Of a stretch of 64,000 bases of DNA, positions 29,620 through 40,824 are shown piece by piece. Below the pieces are notes generated by a model. That model worked only from the letters and a program-made list of their open reading frames with translations. It was not told the origin of the DNA and searched no databases. Numbering within the stretch: the stretch's first letter is position 1; the number at the start of each line of letters is the position of its first letter. This DNA comes from Chondrosia reniformis. Its lineage: Eukaryota; Porifera; Demospongiae; Chondrillida; Chondrillidae. The stretch lies in NCBI GenBank assembly GCA_947172415.1, contig OX359192.1:64501-128500 (forward strand), given 5' to 3'. The position numbers and the translations under genes were made by a program.

Positions 29620-30660
29620 TGTAGCATATATATCGTGCGATACTATTATGCAAATTATCGGCATACCAAGTAAAAATGTTTTGACATGAATGGGTCAACT
29701 AGAAACACGCAGGGACAGTCCAGAACGCAGCTGTCAGAAGGCCTTTATATAGAGGCAGGTAGCCATTATGCTATTACAGGAATTGAGATTGAGTGTGGCT
29801 GGTTATACCGGTTTACCTTCATATCGGAACACCTCTCGCTAAAATCGTTTCTACATGGGACCAGAAAAGTTGTTCTCCTCCGCCAATCAAGACACTTACA
29901 GGATTCTATCCATTTTTCCTAGTTTCTAGATGAACCACGAATACTGGATATGCCTTTAAAACGGCTTGGAACGATGCACTCGTCCCGAATTAAATTGATA
30001 TAATTTGACTACATTTTTCTCGCAAATACCCTATTCTTAAGTATGGAATTGCGCCAACCACAATCGTTTCCTTTTGAAATTTTCTTGTTTAAATAGAAGC
30101 GCTAAACCTTATAAAGTAGGCCTACCTGGACACATCTCTATGGTGGTAGCGGTTCCCATAGAGGTTGGTAGCGCTTAGACTCTGAAGCTGTCTCCTAATC
30201 GGTTGGTGCCATAGAGACGTGCTCACCAATAATCCGGATTTCGGGGGGGTTCCACGTAATGTGGGATTGGCATCTGATATCTTAGGATTCATATGAGTCG
30301 GCCATATCGAGAAGAACTGGTTCTTCTCACGCAAGTGACACCCAAAGCTCAACTCGGCAGAGCGTTACCACCGATCCCGGCCTCTGAGCGTCGTGGATGG
30401 TAGCGTTCGGTATGGTCCAACTTTTTTTCTTTGGACTTTCGTTGGCCGTCGATTGACGAAATTTCACTTTACCGACATCCATATAATAAATGTGGATAGA
30501 TACTGTTTCAACAACAATCAAGTACTAGACAGTGCATATCCATGTGTATAAGAAATCTTTCAAAGATTTCTATTTTTTTTTCAGAAATATATACAGTACC
30601 GCATTTTCACTCTTACACCTACTCAAGGTCGGCCATTTATAGTATTACGCAATTAGGGTT
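29620..30660. repeat. 1.04-kb non-satellite insert, copy 1
   Basis: Unique-looking sequence inside the satellite, repeated almost identically 3,099 bp downstream. It contains several hairpins: CTCTATGG/CCATAGAG (30136-30163), GAGAAGAAC/GTTCTTCTC (30309-30328), GTCCAA/TTGGAC (30415-30436), TTTCGT/ACGAAA (30437-30461), and AGAAATCTTT/AAAGATTTCT (30551-30571) followed by a T9 run. Short open frames exist on both strands but lack codon-like character or family similarity. It could be a non-autonomous mobile element, a structured RNA gene or simply part of the higher-order repeat. Confidence 0.75.
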
Positions 30661-32718
30661 AGTTAATGTATCGAGGGAGATAGGGCAAATTTAAGTATAT
30701 ATGAAAATTTGCAAAACTCTTTGGAAACCTTTCATACATCTCTGTGAATACTTAGCTAGAGTTTTAGATACATATCCCTTCATTTGGAAGAGTTAGAGCT
30801 ATAAATGTTTTTGTAATTACTGCTATACAAAGTTAATGAATGGTGAGATATAGGGCAAATTTGAGTAAAAATGAAATTTTGCAAAACTCATTGGAAACCT
30901 TTCATACATCTCTGTGAATGCTGACATGGAGTTTGAGATCTATATCCTTTCATTTGACAAAGTTACAGCCATAAATGTACTTAAAATTACTGCTATACAA
31001 AGTTAATATATGGTGAGAAATAGGGCAAATTTGAGTAGATATGAAAAATTGCAAAACTCATTGGAAACCTTTCATACATCTCTGTGAATACTGAGCTAGG
31101 GTTTTAGATACATATCTCTTCATTTGGCAGAGTAAGAGCTATAAATGTACTTGAAATTACTGCTATACAAAGTAATGTATTGTAAGAGTATAGGGCAAAT
31201 TTGACTAGATATGAAATTTTGCAAAACTCATTGGAAACCTTTCATACATCTCTGTGAATGCTGACATGGAGTTTGAGATCTATATCCCTTCATTTGACAA
31301 AGTTACAGCCATAAATGTACTTGAAATTACTGCTATACGAAGTTAATGTATCGTGGGAGATAGGGCAAATTTAAGTATATATGAAAATTTGCAAAACTCT
31401 TTGGAAACCTTTCATACATCACTGTGAATACTGAGATAGAGTTTGAGATCCATATCTCTTCATTTGGTAAGGTTACAGCCATAAATGTACTTGCAATTAC
31501 TGCTATATATATGAAGTTAATGTATGGTGAGAGATAGAGCAAATTTGAGCTGATATCAAAATTTGCAAAACTCTTTGGAAACCTTTCATACATCTCTGTG
31601 AATACTGAGCTAGGGTTTTAGATACATATCCCTTCATTTGGAAGAGTTAGAGCTATAAATGTTTTTGAAATTACTGCTATACAAAGTTAATGAATGGTGA
31701 GATATAGGGCAAATTTGAGTAAAAATGAAATTTTGCAAAACTCATTGGAAACCTTTCATACATCTCTGTGAATGCTGACATGGAGTTTGAGATCTATATC
31801 CTTTCATTTGACAAAGTTACAGCCATAAATGTACTTGAAATTACTGCTATACAAAGTTAATATATGGTGAGAAATAGGGCAAATTTGAGTAGATATTAAA
31901 AATTGCAAAACTCATTGGAAACCTTTCATACATCTCTGTGAATACTGAGCTAGGGGTTTAGATACATATCTCTTTATTTGGCAGGGTAAGAGCTATAAAT
32001 GTACTTGAAATTACTGCCATACAAAGTAATGTATTGTAAGAGTATAGGGCAAATTTGACTAAATATGAAATTTTGCAAAACTCATTGGAAACCTTTCATA
32101 CATCTCTGTGAATGCTGACATGGAGTTTGAGATCTATATCCCTTCATTTGACAAAGTTACAGCCATAAATGTACTTGAAATTACTGCTATACGAAGTTAA
32201 TGTATCGTGGGAGATAGGGCAAATTTAAGTATATATGAAAATTTGCAAAACTCTTTGGAAACCTTTCATACATCACTGTGAATACTGAGATAGAGTTTGA
32301 GATCCATATCTCTTCATTTGGTAGGGTTACAGCCATAAATGTACTTGCAATTACTGCTATATGAAGTTAATGTATGGTGAGAGATAGGGCAAATTTGAGC
32401 TGATATCAAAATTTGCAAAACTCTTTGGAAACCTTTCATACATCTCTGTGAATACTGAGCTAGGGTTTTAGATACATATCTCTTCATTTGGAAGAGTTAG
32501 AGCTAAAAATGTACTTGAAATTACTGCTATACAAAGTAATGTATGGTAAGAGATATAGGGCAAATTTGAGTAAAAATGAAATTTGCAAAACTCATTGGAA
32601 ACATTTCATACACCTCTGTGAATACGTACACAATGTTTCAGCTTCATATCTCTCCATTTGACAGAGCTACAGCACTCTAATGTACATTAAATTTCTACTA
32701 TACGACCTTTTTAAATGG
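30661..32718. repeat. 170-bp satellite, block 2 (about 12 monomers)
   Basis: Same monomer family. Order B-A-B'-A-C-B-A-B'-A-C-B followed by the same diverged monomer that precedes copy 1 of the insert, so satellite and insert were duplicated together. Confidence 0.95.
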
Positions 32719-33756
32719 TGTAGCATATATATCGTGCGATACTATTATGCAAATTATCGGCATACCAAGTAAAAATGTTTTGACATGAATGGGTCAACTA
32801 GAAACACGCAGGGACAGTCCAGAACGTAGCTGTCAGAAGGTCTTTATATAGAGGCAGGTAGCCATTATGCTATTACAGGAATTGAGATTGAGTGTGGCTG
32901 GTTATACCGGTTTACCTTCATATCGGAACACCTCTCGCTAAAATCGTTTCTACATGGGACCAGAAAAGTTGTTCTCCTCCGCCAATCAAGACACTTACAG
33001 GATTCTATCCATTTTTCCTAGTTTCTAGATGAACCACGAATACTGGATATGCCTTTAAAACGGCTTGGAACGATGCACTCGTCCCGAATTAAATTGATAT
33101 AATTTGACTACATTTTTCTCGCAAATACCCTATTCTTAAGTATGGAATTGCGCCAACCACAATCGTTTCCTTTTGAAATTTTCTTGTTTAAATAGAAGCG
33201 CTAAACCTTATAAAGTAGGCCTACCTGGACACATCTCTATGGTGGTAGCGGTTCCCATAGAGGTTGGTAGCGCTTAGACTCTGAAGCTGTCTCCTAATCG
33301 GTTGGTGCCATAGAGACGTGCTCACCAATAATCCGGATTTCGGGGGGGTTCCACGTAATGTGGGATTGGCATCTGATATCTTAGGATTCATATGAGTCGG
33401 CCATATCGAGAAGAACTGGTTCTTCTCACGCAAGTGACACCCAAAGCTCAACTCGGCAGAGCGTTACCACCGATCCCGGCCTCTGAGCGTCGTGGATGGT
33501 AGCGTTCGGTATGGTCCAACTTTTTTTCTTTGGACTTTCGTTGGCCGTCGATTGACGAAATTTCACTTTACCGACATCCATATAATATATGTGGATAGAT
33601 ACTGTTTCAACAACAATCAAGTACTAGACAGTGCATATCCATGTGTATAAGAAATCTTTCAAAGTTTCTATTTTTTTCAGAAATATATACAGTACCGCAT
33701 TTTCACTCTTACACCTACTCAAGGTCGGCCATTTATAGTATTACGCAATTAGGGTT
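32719..33756. repeat. 1.04-kb non-satellite insert, copy 2
   Basis: Nearly identical to copy 1, with a handful of substitutions and small indels. For example, the last hairpin has lost two bases (AAGTTTCT) and its T-run is shorter. Confidence 0.75.
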
Positions 33757-34262
33757 AGTTAATGTATCGAGGGAGATAGGGCAAATTTAAGTATATATGA
33801 AAATTTGCAAAACTCATTGGAAACCTTTCATACATCTCTGTGAATACTAAGATAGAGTTTGAGATCCATATGCATATCTCTTCATTTGGCAGAGTTACAG
33901 CCATAAATGTACTTGAAATCATTGCTATATGAAGTTAATATATGGTGAAAGATAGGGCAAATTTGAGTAGATATGAAAAATTGCAAAACTCATTGGAAAC
34001 ATTTCATACATCTCTGTGAATATTAAGATAGAGTTTCAGATCCATATCTCTTCATTTGGCAGAGTTACAGCCATAAATGTACTTGAAATTACTGCTATAC
34101 GAAGTTAATGTACATATAGTGAGAGATAGGGCAAATTTGAGTTGATTTTGAAATTTACAAAACTCATTGGAAAAATTTCATACATCTCTGTGAATATTGA
34201 GATAGAGTTTGAGATCCATATCTCTTCATTTGGCAGAGTTACAACCATAAATGTACTTTAAA
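33757..34262. repeat. 170-bp satellite, block 3 (three diverged monomers)
   Basis: Three more diverged monomers (TTTGGCAGAGTTACAGCCAT variants) end the array just before the next gene's stop codon. Confidence 0.9.
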
Positions 34263-34310
34263 TTAGATGTCAACTATTACTGAAATAAAATACTTTTCAC
34301 AATTAGCTAT

Positions 34311-37300
34311 CTAGAAGAGTAACTGCTTAATCTCCATGACAACTTGAGCTTCCTCCCCTGCTAGAGATTTGGTATTCTGAAACTCATTTCTAAATGTTAA
34401 AATGGATCTTAGAACATCCCTGTCAGTCGTGCAACAGATGGCCTTTGTCTGTCCTAAAGGAAAAGCACATTATCAGATACCACTGCAACAGTGGGGTGTG
34501 GTAGTTTACCAGAGGCTGGAGAGAGCCACTCCTTCTTTACAATTACTTCTTGGTCAATCTTAAGTGAAGATATCCGATTGTGCAGTTGTAGTGGATTAAA
34601 AGGAGGGTGTGGTCTTGTACCAAGAACTCTCTCATTAAATGGGCACTGAAGATCCTCTACAGTGTCTTTGTTTCCATGGATACTTGATAAAATAGGAACC
34701 TGTCAAATAAATAAATTGAGTGTGGTCACGTGATGGTCATGTAATTGAAATCATGACTTACCCCGTTGGTTTGAATGAAATTATACAAAGTTAATATTGC
34801 TGACTCTAAGAAAATCAAGTATTGTTACAATACATTGCATCACCTCATTTGAGACTGGGAACTTTACCTTTATTTTCCAGCTCTTCTGCAGCCAACTGAG
34901 CCAGTTGATGGCCTCTTAGACACTCAGTTTGAGTACCATCTCCATTCTCCTCTTCAATTTGCACAAATAAATCAATTTCACTTAACACATCCAAAAACTG
35001 CTCTAAAATATCATTTTTACACACAACTTGACACATTGTGGTTTTGAGAATTTGGTACAAAAGGCCTAACTTCTGGGCAGGTCCTGATTGGTCGGCAGGT
35101 CCTGATTGGTGGGCAGGTCCTGATTGGTGGGCAGGTCCTGATTGGTGGGTGGGTCCTGACTTCTGGTGGGCAGGTCCTGATTGGTGGGCAGGTCCTGATT
35201 GGTGGGTGGGTCCTGATTGGTGGGCAGGTCCTGATTGGTGGGCAGGTCCTGATTGGTGGGTGGGTCCTGATTGGTGGGTAGGTCCTGACTTCGGGCCAGA
35301 TCCTGATTGATGGGTGGGTCCTGATTGGTGGGCAGGTCGTGATTGGTGGGTAGATCCTGATTGGTGGGTAGGTCCTGATTGGTGGGCAGGTCCTGATTGG
35401 TGGGTGGGTCCTGATTGGTGGGCAGGTCCTGATTGGTGGGTGGGTCCTGATTGGTGGGTGGGTCCTGACTTCGGGCCAGATCCTGATTGATGGGTGGGTC
35501 CTGATTGGTGGGCAGGTCCTAATGAATGAGAGATGTAGTCAGTATACAAGTTCATGTGTGTATTAACTGACTTGCTAAAGCTGCAATTAGTTGTTTTATG
35601 GAAGAGGACAGATATGACAATGCTGTCTTAATGTCAATCTGAAAGCAGCCAATCAAATTGGTCAAAGTTTCCTGTCCTCCATGTTCGGCTGCTACCTGCA
35701 TGTATGCTCTTAGTAGGTCCTTCAGGGCGGCCATTTTATTATTCAGCCACTGCTCCACTGACTGTCGACATTTGGGAAGCTGTTCCAAAGAAACTTGTCT
35801 CATGACGGATAAGACAACTTTGGAGAGTAGCTCAGGAGACGGCCAGTGAGAGAGAAGTGATAGAATGGAGCAAATAACAGTCTGTCCATCTTCCAGTGAA
35901 TGCTGAGCTATAATTGATGAAAGTAGTAGAGTAGCGAGGTAGCCATCTTCCTGAGCAAACATGTGGATTAAGAGGGAAGGGTCTTGGCTTGGAGACATGA
36001 CACAGTGCAGCATTGCGTTGAAGAGGGATGGGCGTGGACAGAGGGACGTGTCCAATTCATAGGAGACCTGGTAGAAGGCCAGAGACAACCTGTTGTCACT
36101 AATGAGCTGACCAACTTGCCACGCCCACCAGTAACTTGGTGGCACACCCATCTGAACAGGATCAGTGAGAGCCTCTAGTAGCTGTCTCAGGCCACAGGTC
36201 TGGAGTATCATGATCCGAAAGAGGTGGCTGCAGCAGGCATCGAGCTTGGTAAGGTAAGGGGAGAGGGCGGTGGGCGGGGCAGCAAGAGAACAGAGGTGGG
36301 GGAGGAGACTGGAGACTGTTGCTAGGAGGTACAAAATGTCTCCACTATAGAGAGACTATCAGTAGGTAGATGAGCTCACGCTACGTAATTGAATTACTCA
36401 CCCGAGCTGCTGGCTTCTCTTTGCTGATGGAGCAATTGTGCTATATCTCAACATTAGAAAGTGAACTGTTTCTGACAGAACAGACATGACAACCTTTGAC
36501 CCTAGGGGGCGTGGCATATAGCACTTTGTGTCATGCATTAGTCCTTTGATGTGGTAGGAAAACATTTGAACAGGAAAGGAACACTTTTCACCCTAACAGA
36601 AACGAGAACCACTCTCAGTGGGGGACAAGTAGGGAGATGAATGAGAGAGATATGGTTACCTCAAAGAATGATTTGTGATTCGTCCAGTCATTACTTAGAG
36701 GGTCATGTGACAGGAAGAGAATGTATACTTCCTGTTGTACCTTTTCTATCAGATCAGTTGTGTAATCACAGAGCAGGGATGCAGTGTACATTACTCTAGT
36801 TAGGTCAGTTTTCCTACAATCAAACACATTTCAGTGCTAGTAATATGAGGAGGGCGGGGCCGACCCCAGTGGGGAGGGGAGGGGCTGTATGACCCCAGTG
36901 GGGAGGGGAGGGGCTGTATGACCCCAGGAGGGAGGGGAGGGGCTGTATGACCCCAGTGGGGAGGGAGGGGCTGTATGACCCCAGTGGGGAGGGGAGGGGC
37001 TGTATGACCCCAGGAGGGAGGGGAGGGGCTGTATGACCCCAGTGGGGAGGGAGGGGCTGTATGACCCCAGTGGGGAGGGGAGGGGCTGTGTGACCCCAGT
37101 GGGGAGGGAGGGGCTGTATGACCCCAGTGGGGAGGGGAGGGGCTGTATGACCCCAGTGGGGAGGGAGGGGCTGTATGACCCCAGTGGGGAGGGGAGGGGC
37201 TGTATGACCCCAGTGGGGAGGGGAGGGGTTGTATGACCCCAGTGGGGAGGGGAGGGGCTGTATGACCCCAGTGGGGAGGGGAGGGGCTGTATGACCCCAG

Positions 37301-39309
37301 TGGGGAGGGGAGGGGCTGTATGACCCCAGTGGGGAGGGGAGGGGCTGTATGACCCCAGTGGGGAGGGGAGGGGCTGTATGACCCCAGTGGGGAGGGGAGG
37401 GGTTGTATGACCCCAGGAGGGAGGGGGGCTGTATGACCCCAGTGGGGAGGGGAGGGGCTGTATGACCCCAGTGGGGAGGGGAGGGGCGGGGCTGTATGAC
37501 CCCAGTGGGGAGGGGAGGGGCTGTATGACCCCAGTGGGGAGGGGAGGGGCTGTATGACCCCAGTGGGGAGGGGAGGGGCTGTATGACCCCAGTGGGGAGG
37601 GGAGGGGTTGTATGACCCCAGGAGGGAGGGGGGCTGTATGACCCCAGGAGGGAGGGGGGCTGTATGACCCCAGTGGGGAGGGGAGGGGCTGTATGACCCC
37701 AGTAGGGAGGGGGTGTTGTATGACAATGACTTACATGTCTTTAAAGAGAGGTGACGTTGACTTTAGAGTTGAGTGGAGGAGGTGAACTGCACCTGATATT
37801 GCAAAGTGACTCTGCAATCTATCAACCTTATTCCCTATATCCTTGGCAAACTAGAGAGATTGAAATATCGACTACATGTAGTACAGTCTGGAAAAGGCGT
37901 GTCTATACCTTTGTCATTTCCCCAAGATAGTCGCTGGCTCCTCTCAGCACAGCCAACTTGACATCTCTGTGTGCATTACTAACAGTGGCCAACCACAGCA
38001 CACAAGACAATTGGTGACAACCCTACAAGAGAGGGAAGGAGTTACTAACCCTAGTAGGGAGGGGAGGGGTGTGTGGGACCCAGTGGGGAGGGGAGGGGTG
38101 TGTGGGACCCAGTGGGGAGGGGAGGGGTGTGTGGGACCCAGTGGGGAGGGGAGGGGTGTGTGGGACCCAGTGGGGAGGGGAGGGGTGTGTGGGACCCAGT
38201 GGGGAGGGGAGGGGTGTGTGGGACCCAGTGGGGAGGGGAGGGGTGTGTGGGACCCAGTGGGGAGGGGAGGGGTGTGTGGGACCCAGTGGGGAGGGGAGGG
38301 GTGTGTGGGACCCAGTGGGGAGGGGAGGGCTGTGTGGGACCCAGTGGGGAGGGGAGGGGTGTGTGGGACCCAGTGGGGAGGGGAGGGGTGTGTGGGACCC
38401 AGTGGGGAGGGGAGGGGTGTGTGGGACCCAGTGGGGAGGGGAGGGGTGTGTGGGACCCAGTGGGGAGGGGAGGGGTGTGTGGGACCCAGTGGGGAGGGGA
38501 GGGGTGTGTGGGACCCAGTGGGGAGGGGAGGGGTGTGTGGGACCCAGTAGGGAGGGGAGGGGTGTGTGGGACGCTTACCTTCAGGACATAGCAAGGTTGT
38601 TGTCCATTATCTAAAATAACAAAATATAAAACAAAGTCTACTCAACAGAAGATGTCATGTTCTCCTGAGATGTGATGCTTACTAACGCACCTAGGAGTAG
38701 TGTCATAGCGTCCCTGAGGCCACCTCCTTCTCGAAGGGTGGACTGGTCGGATGCCAGCCATTTCTCACAGGCAGCCCTTGCTACTGCAGGAAGATCTTTT
38801 GAGAGAGAAGGGACTATTACTGGAGGAAGACAATCATTTATCCACGAGACATCAACCAGAGGTGCTTCACACTGCTGCCTAGAACACTGTGTTTCAGGGA
38901 CACTCGCTTCAGGTGAAACTACATCAGTCAACGTCTTTTGGATGCGACTCAGCAGCCATAGCACTGCCAACTTGGCTATGCAAGATTGGAGTAATGCCTC
39001 ATCACTAGAGCGTTGCTGTGGCAACAGCGACTGCAGCAGAGCTGAGAGTTCCGCAGTGAATGTCTGCTTCACTTCTGCCATCGGACTAGACCTCGTAATG
39101 CCCACTCGTTGGTTGAGGGAGCACCGCGTGTAGCAGTTTACAAGCTTGTAACACCACTGCACCGCAAGCTTCGGAAAGTTATCTCGTTCGGACAGCATAC
39201 CGTATGTCTTAAGATATTCGAATGTCTCTAGTTCTCCAGGACTGATTGAGAATAGCGAGTTGTTTTCACTCTCGCCAGATGCGTCCTTGCAGAGTTCCTG
39301 AGAGGCCAT
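34311..39309 (-). CDS. Unrecognised large helical protein with coding hexapeptide array
   Basis: A multi-exon gene of roughly 1,000 codons. Exon 1 (39309 to about 38650) encodes MASQELCKDASGESENN and a Leu-rich helical region (LLQSLLPQQRSSDEALLQS, AVLWLLSRIQKTL). A long exon (36334-35572) is again Leu-rich with HEAT/ARM-like helix pairs (PPSYWWAWQVGQLI, LLSKVVLSVMRQVSLEQL, FQIDIKTALSYLSSSIKQLI). A 53-bp intron (35571-35519) then leads, in phase, into an 18-bp repeat array and LGLLYQILKTTMCQVV. Later exons encode VPILSSIHGNKDTVEDLQC and the C-terminus VVMEIKQLLF*. Two other introns carry 29-bp minisatellites. I do not recognise the family; an alpha-solenoid scaffold is the best structural guess. 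The start is 40 bp from PMVK. Confidence 0.7.
35080..35518 (-). repeat. 18-bp minisatellite, probably translated (SGPxHQ)n
   Basis: About 24 copies of an 18-bp unit, read on the minus strand as SGPAHQ, SGPTHQ and variants. A good acceptor (CTCTCATTCATTAG) at 35520 opens directly into the array. Phase 1 from the previous exon continues without a stop into the next recognisable sequence. The alternative is that the array is intronic and a later AG is used. Confidence 0.75.
36850..37725. repeat. 29-bp minisatellite, array 1, intronic
   Basis: About 30 copies of a 29-bp unit ending CCAGTGGGGAGGGGAGGGG, with the distinctive 5' part CTGTATGACC. It lies in an intron of the minus-strand gene between a donor (GACAT|GTAAGT) and an acceptor near 36825. 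The host transcript reads the C-rich strand. Confidence 0.95.
38045..38572. repeat. 29-bp minisatellite, array 2, intronic
   Basis: About 18 very homogeneous copies of a 29-bp unit. Its last 20 bases match array 1, while its first nine differ (TGTGTGGGA). It is in a different intron of the same gene, upstream of the exon encoding CHQLSCVLWLATVSN. Confidence 0.95.
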
Positions 39310-39349
39310 ATTGGAGTTGCTCGATAAGGGAAAGTCCCCCCTTCCAGTG
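39310..39349. promoter_or_regulatory. 40-bp divergent promoter, helical protein / PMVK
   Basis: Only 40 bp separate the two start codons. Both core promoters must overlap or extend into the 5' exons. Confidence 0.5.
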
Positions 39350-40665
39350 ATGAGCTCGCCAGCAGTTGTATTGCTCTTTTGTGGAAAGAGAAAGTCTGGA
39401 AAGGACTATGTCGTTAATCTTCTTAAACAAGAGTACGTCACGTGATAAACCCTTGGATACAGTAATGCAATAGTCTAGTACTGTCCTGAATTTTTATGTC
39501 TAGAGATGGATGACTTAATCGTGTGTAATAATTGATTGTTTTGATTTCTGAGATATTTCTCCTTTCTATTTAGACTATCAGAAGAGGTTTGTGAAGTTTT
39601 ACGATTATCCGAGCCGTTGAAATCTGATTACGCAAAAGTAATGGCTCACATATATATTATTGTTTGTGTGAGGTGGAGCAGGTGTATGTGTGTGTGTAGG
39701 AGCAGGTGTATGTGTGTGTGTAGGAGCAGGTGTATGTGTGTGTGTAGGAGCAGGTGTATGTGTGTGTGTAGGAGCAGGTGTATGTGTGTGTGTAGGAGCA
39801 GGTGTACGTGTGTGTGTAGGAGCAGGTGTACGTGTGTGTGTAGGAGCAGGTGTATGTGTGTGTGTAGGAGCAGGTGTATGTGTGTGTGTAGGAGCAGGTG
39901 TATGTGTGTGTGTAGGAGCAGGTGTATGTGTGTGTGTAGGAGCAGGTGTATGTGTGTGTGTAGGAGCAGGTGTATGTGTGTGTGTAGGAGCAGGTGTATG
40001 TGTGTGTGTAGGAGCAGGTGTATGTGTGTGTGTAGGAGCAGGTGTATGTGTGTGTGTAGGAGCAGGTGTATGTGTGTGTGTAGGAGCAGGTGTATGTGTG
40101 TGTGTAGGTGCAGGTGTATGTGTGTGTGTAGGAGCAGGTGTATGTGTGTGTGTAGGTGCAGGTGTACGTATGTGTGTAGGAGCAGGTGTATGTGTGTGTG
40201 TAGGAGCAGGTGTATGTGTGTGTGTAGGAGCAGGTGTATGTGTGTGTGTAGGAGCATGGGTTGGATTTGGCAAAACTGTTGGACTCGTCTGATTACAAGG
40301 AACAGTTTCGTTCGGACATGATTAGTTGGGGCGAGGTGGTGCGTGCAGAGGATCCAGGGTACTTCTGCCGGAGGGCTTGTGAGGCAGCCACAAAACCAAT
40401 CTGGATCATCTCTGATGCCAGAAGACTGAGTGATATGGAGTACTTTAAGGAGAGATATACTACGCTCACTGTACGAGTGACAGCTGCTGATGCCATTCGT
40501 AGGGGGAGGGGCTGGGTATTTACCAGTGGGGTGGACAACGCCCCTTCAGAGTGTGCTCTGGATGGATACACTTGTGATATGGAAATAGATAACAATGGAA
40601 ACCCTTTGAAAGCTCCACTGAAAGTGTTGACAGAAAAGGCAATGACATTTGTTAACAAAACATGA
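39350..40665 (+). CDS. PMVK: Phosphomevalonate kinase
   Basis: Phosphorylates mevalonate-5-phosphate to the diphosphate in isoprenoid synthesis. Three exons join exactly in phase: 39350-39432, 39574-39637 and 40252-40665. The P-loop-like GKRKSGKDYVV near the N-terminus matches animal PMVK. EHGLDLAKLLDSSDYKEQF, WGEVVRAEDPGYFCR, PIWIISDARRLSD and GRGWVFTSGVDNAPSECALD follow the family order. Length (about 186 codons) is close to the usual 190. Intron 2 is almost entirely a 24-bp minisatellite that ends at the 3' splice site. The C-terminus lacks a clear peroxisomal SKL-type signal (ends VNKT). Tail-to-tail with PEX11, 159 bp apart. Confidence 0.95.
39673..40251 (+). repeat. 24-bp minisatellite made of copies of the PMVK 3' splice site
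   Basis: About 24 copies of a 24-bp unit ending in TGTGTGTAG then GAGCAG. The true acceptor TGTGTGTAG|GAGCAT follows as the last unit, so the unit includes the splice site and the first bases of exon 3. Read in the PMVK frame, each unit ends in TAG. Confidence 0.95.
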
Positions 40666-40824
40666 TCAATGCATTGTGTGTATTTTTATATTCCTCACCC
40701 TATATGGGGTTGCAAACATTGTTCATTGATATCCAGTAGAAAATTAGTTACTTAAAAGTGACTCAACAAAATTTGAAAAATGATGCATGCAGAACTCAAT
40801 ATGGAGCAGACTAGTGGAAGGACT

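Noticed and set aside
30340-30440. A tRNA or snRNA gene in the insert
   Set aside because: Only a weak A-box-like string and a T-run. No B box, cloverleaf or convincing Sm site.
26864-31593. 86-codon frames (MYERFPKSFANF...) repeated in the satellite
   Set aside because: They coincide with two satellite monomers, have no start context and no family similarity.
29686-33620. Small frames within the 1.04-kb inserts as genes
   Set aside because: Identical in both copies simply because the DNA is duplicated. No conserved domain or splice structure.
25860-34262. A CENP-B box in the satellite (TTGGAAAC core)
   Set aside because: The core TTGGAAAC is present but the essential TTCG and CGGG parts are missing.
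38045-38572. A CRISPR-like array
   Set aside because: Units are head-to-tail without spacers, and the context is animal intronic DNA.
36800-38614. Pro/Ser/His-rich and Gly-rich frames across the two 29-bp arrays
   Set aside because: A 29-bp unit opens all frames cyclically. Flanking exons splice past both arrays.
39617-40321. Long open frames on both strands over the 24-bp PMVK array
   Set aside because: They arise because the unit length is a multiple of three. The PMVK frame shows the array is intronic.
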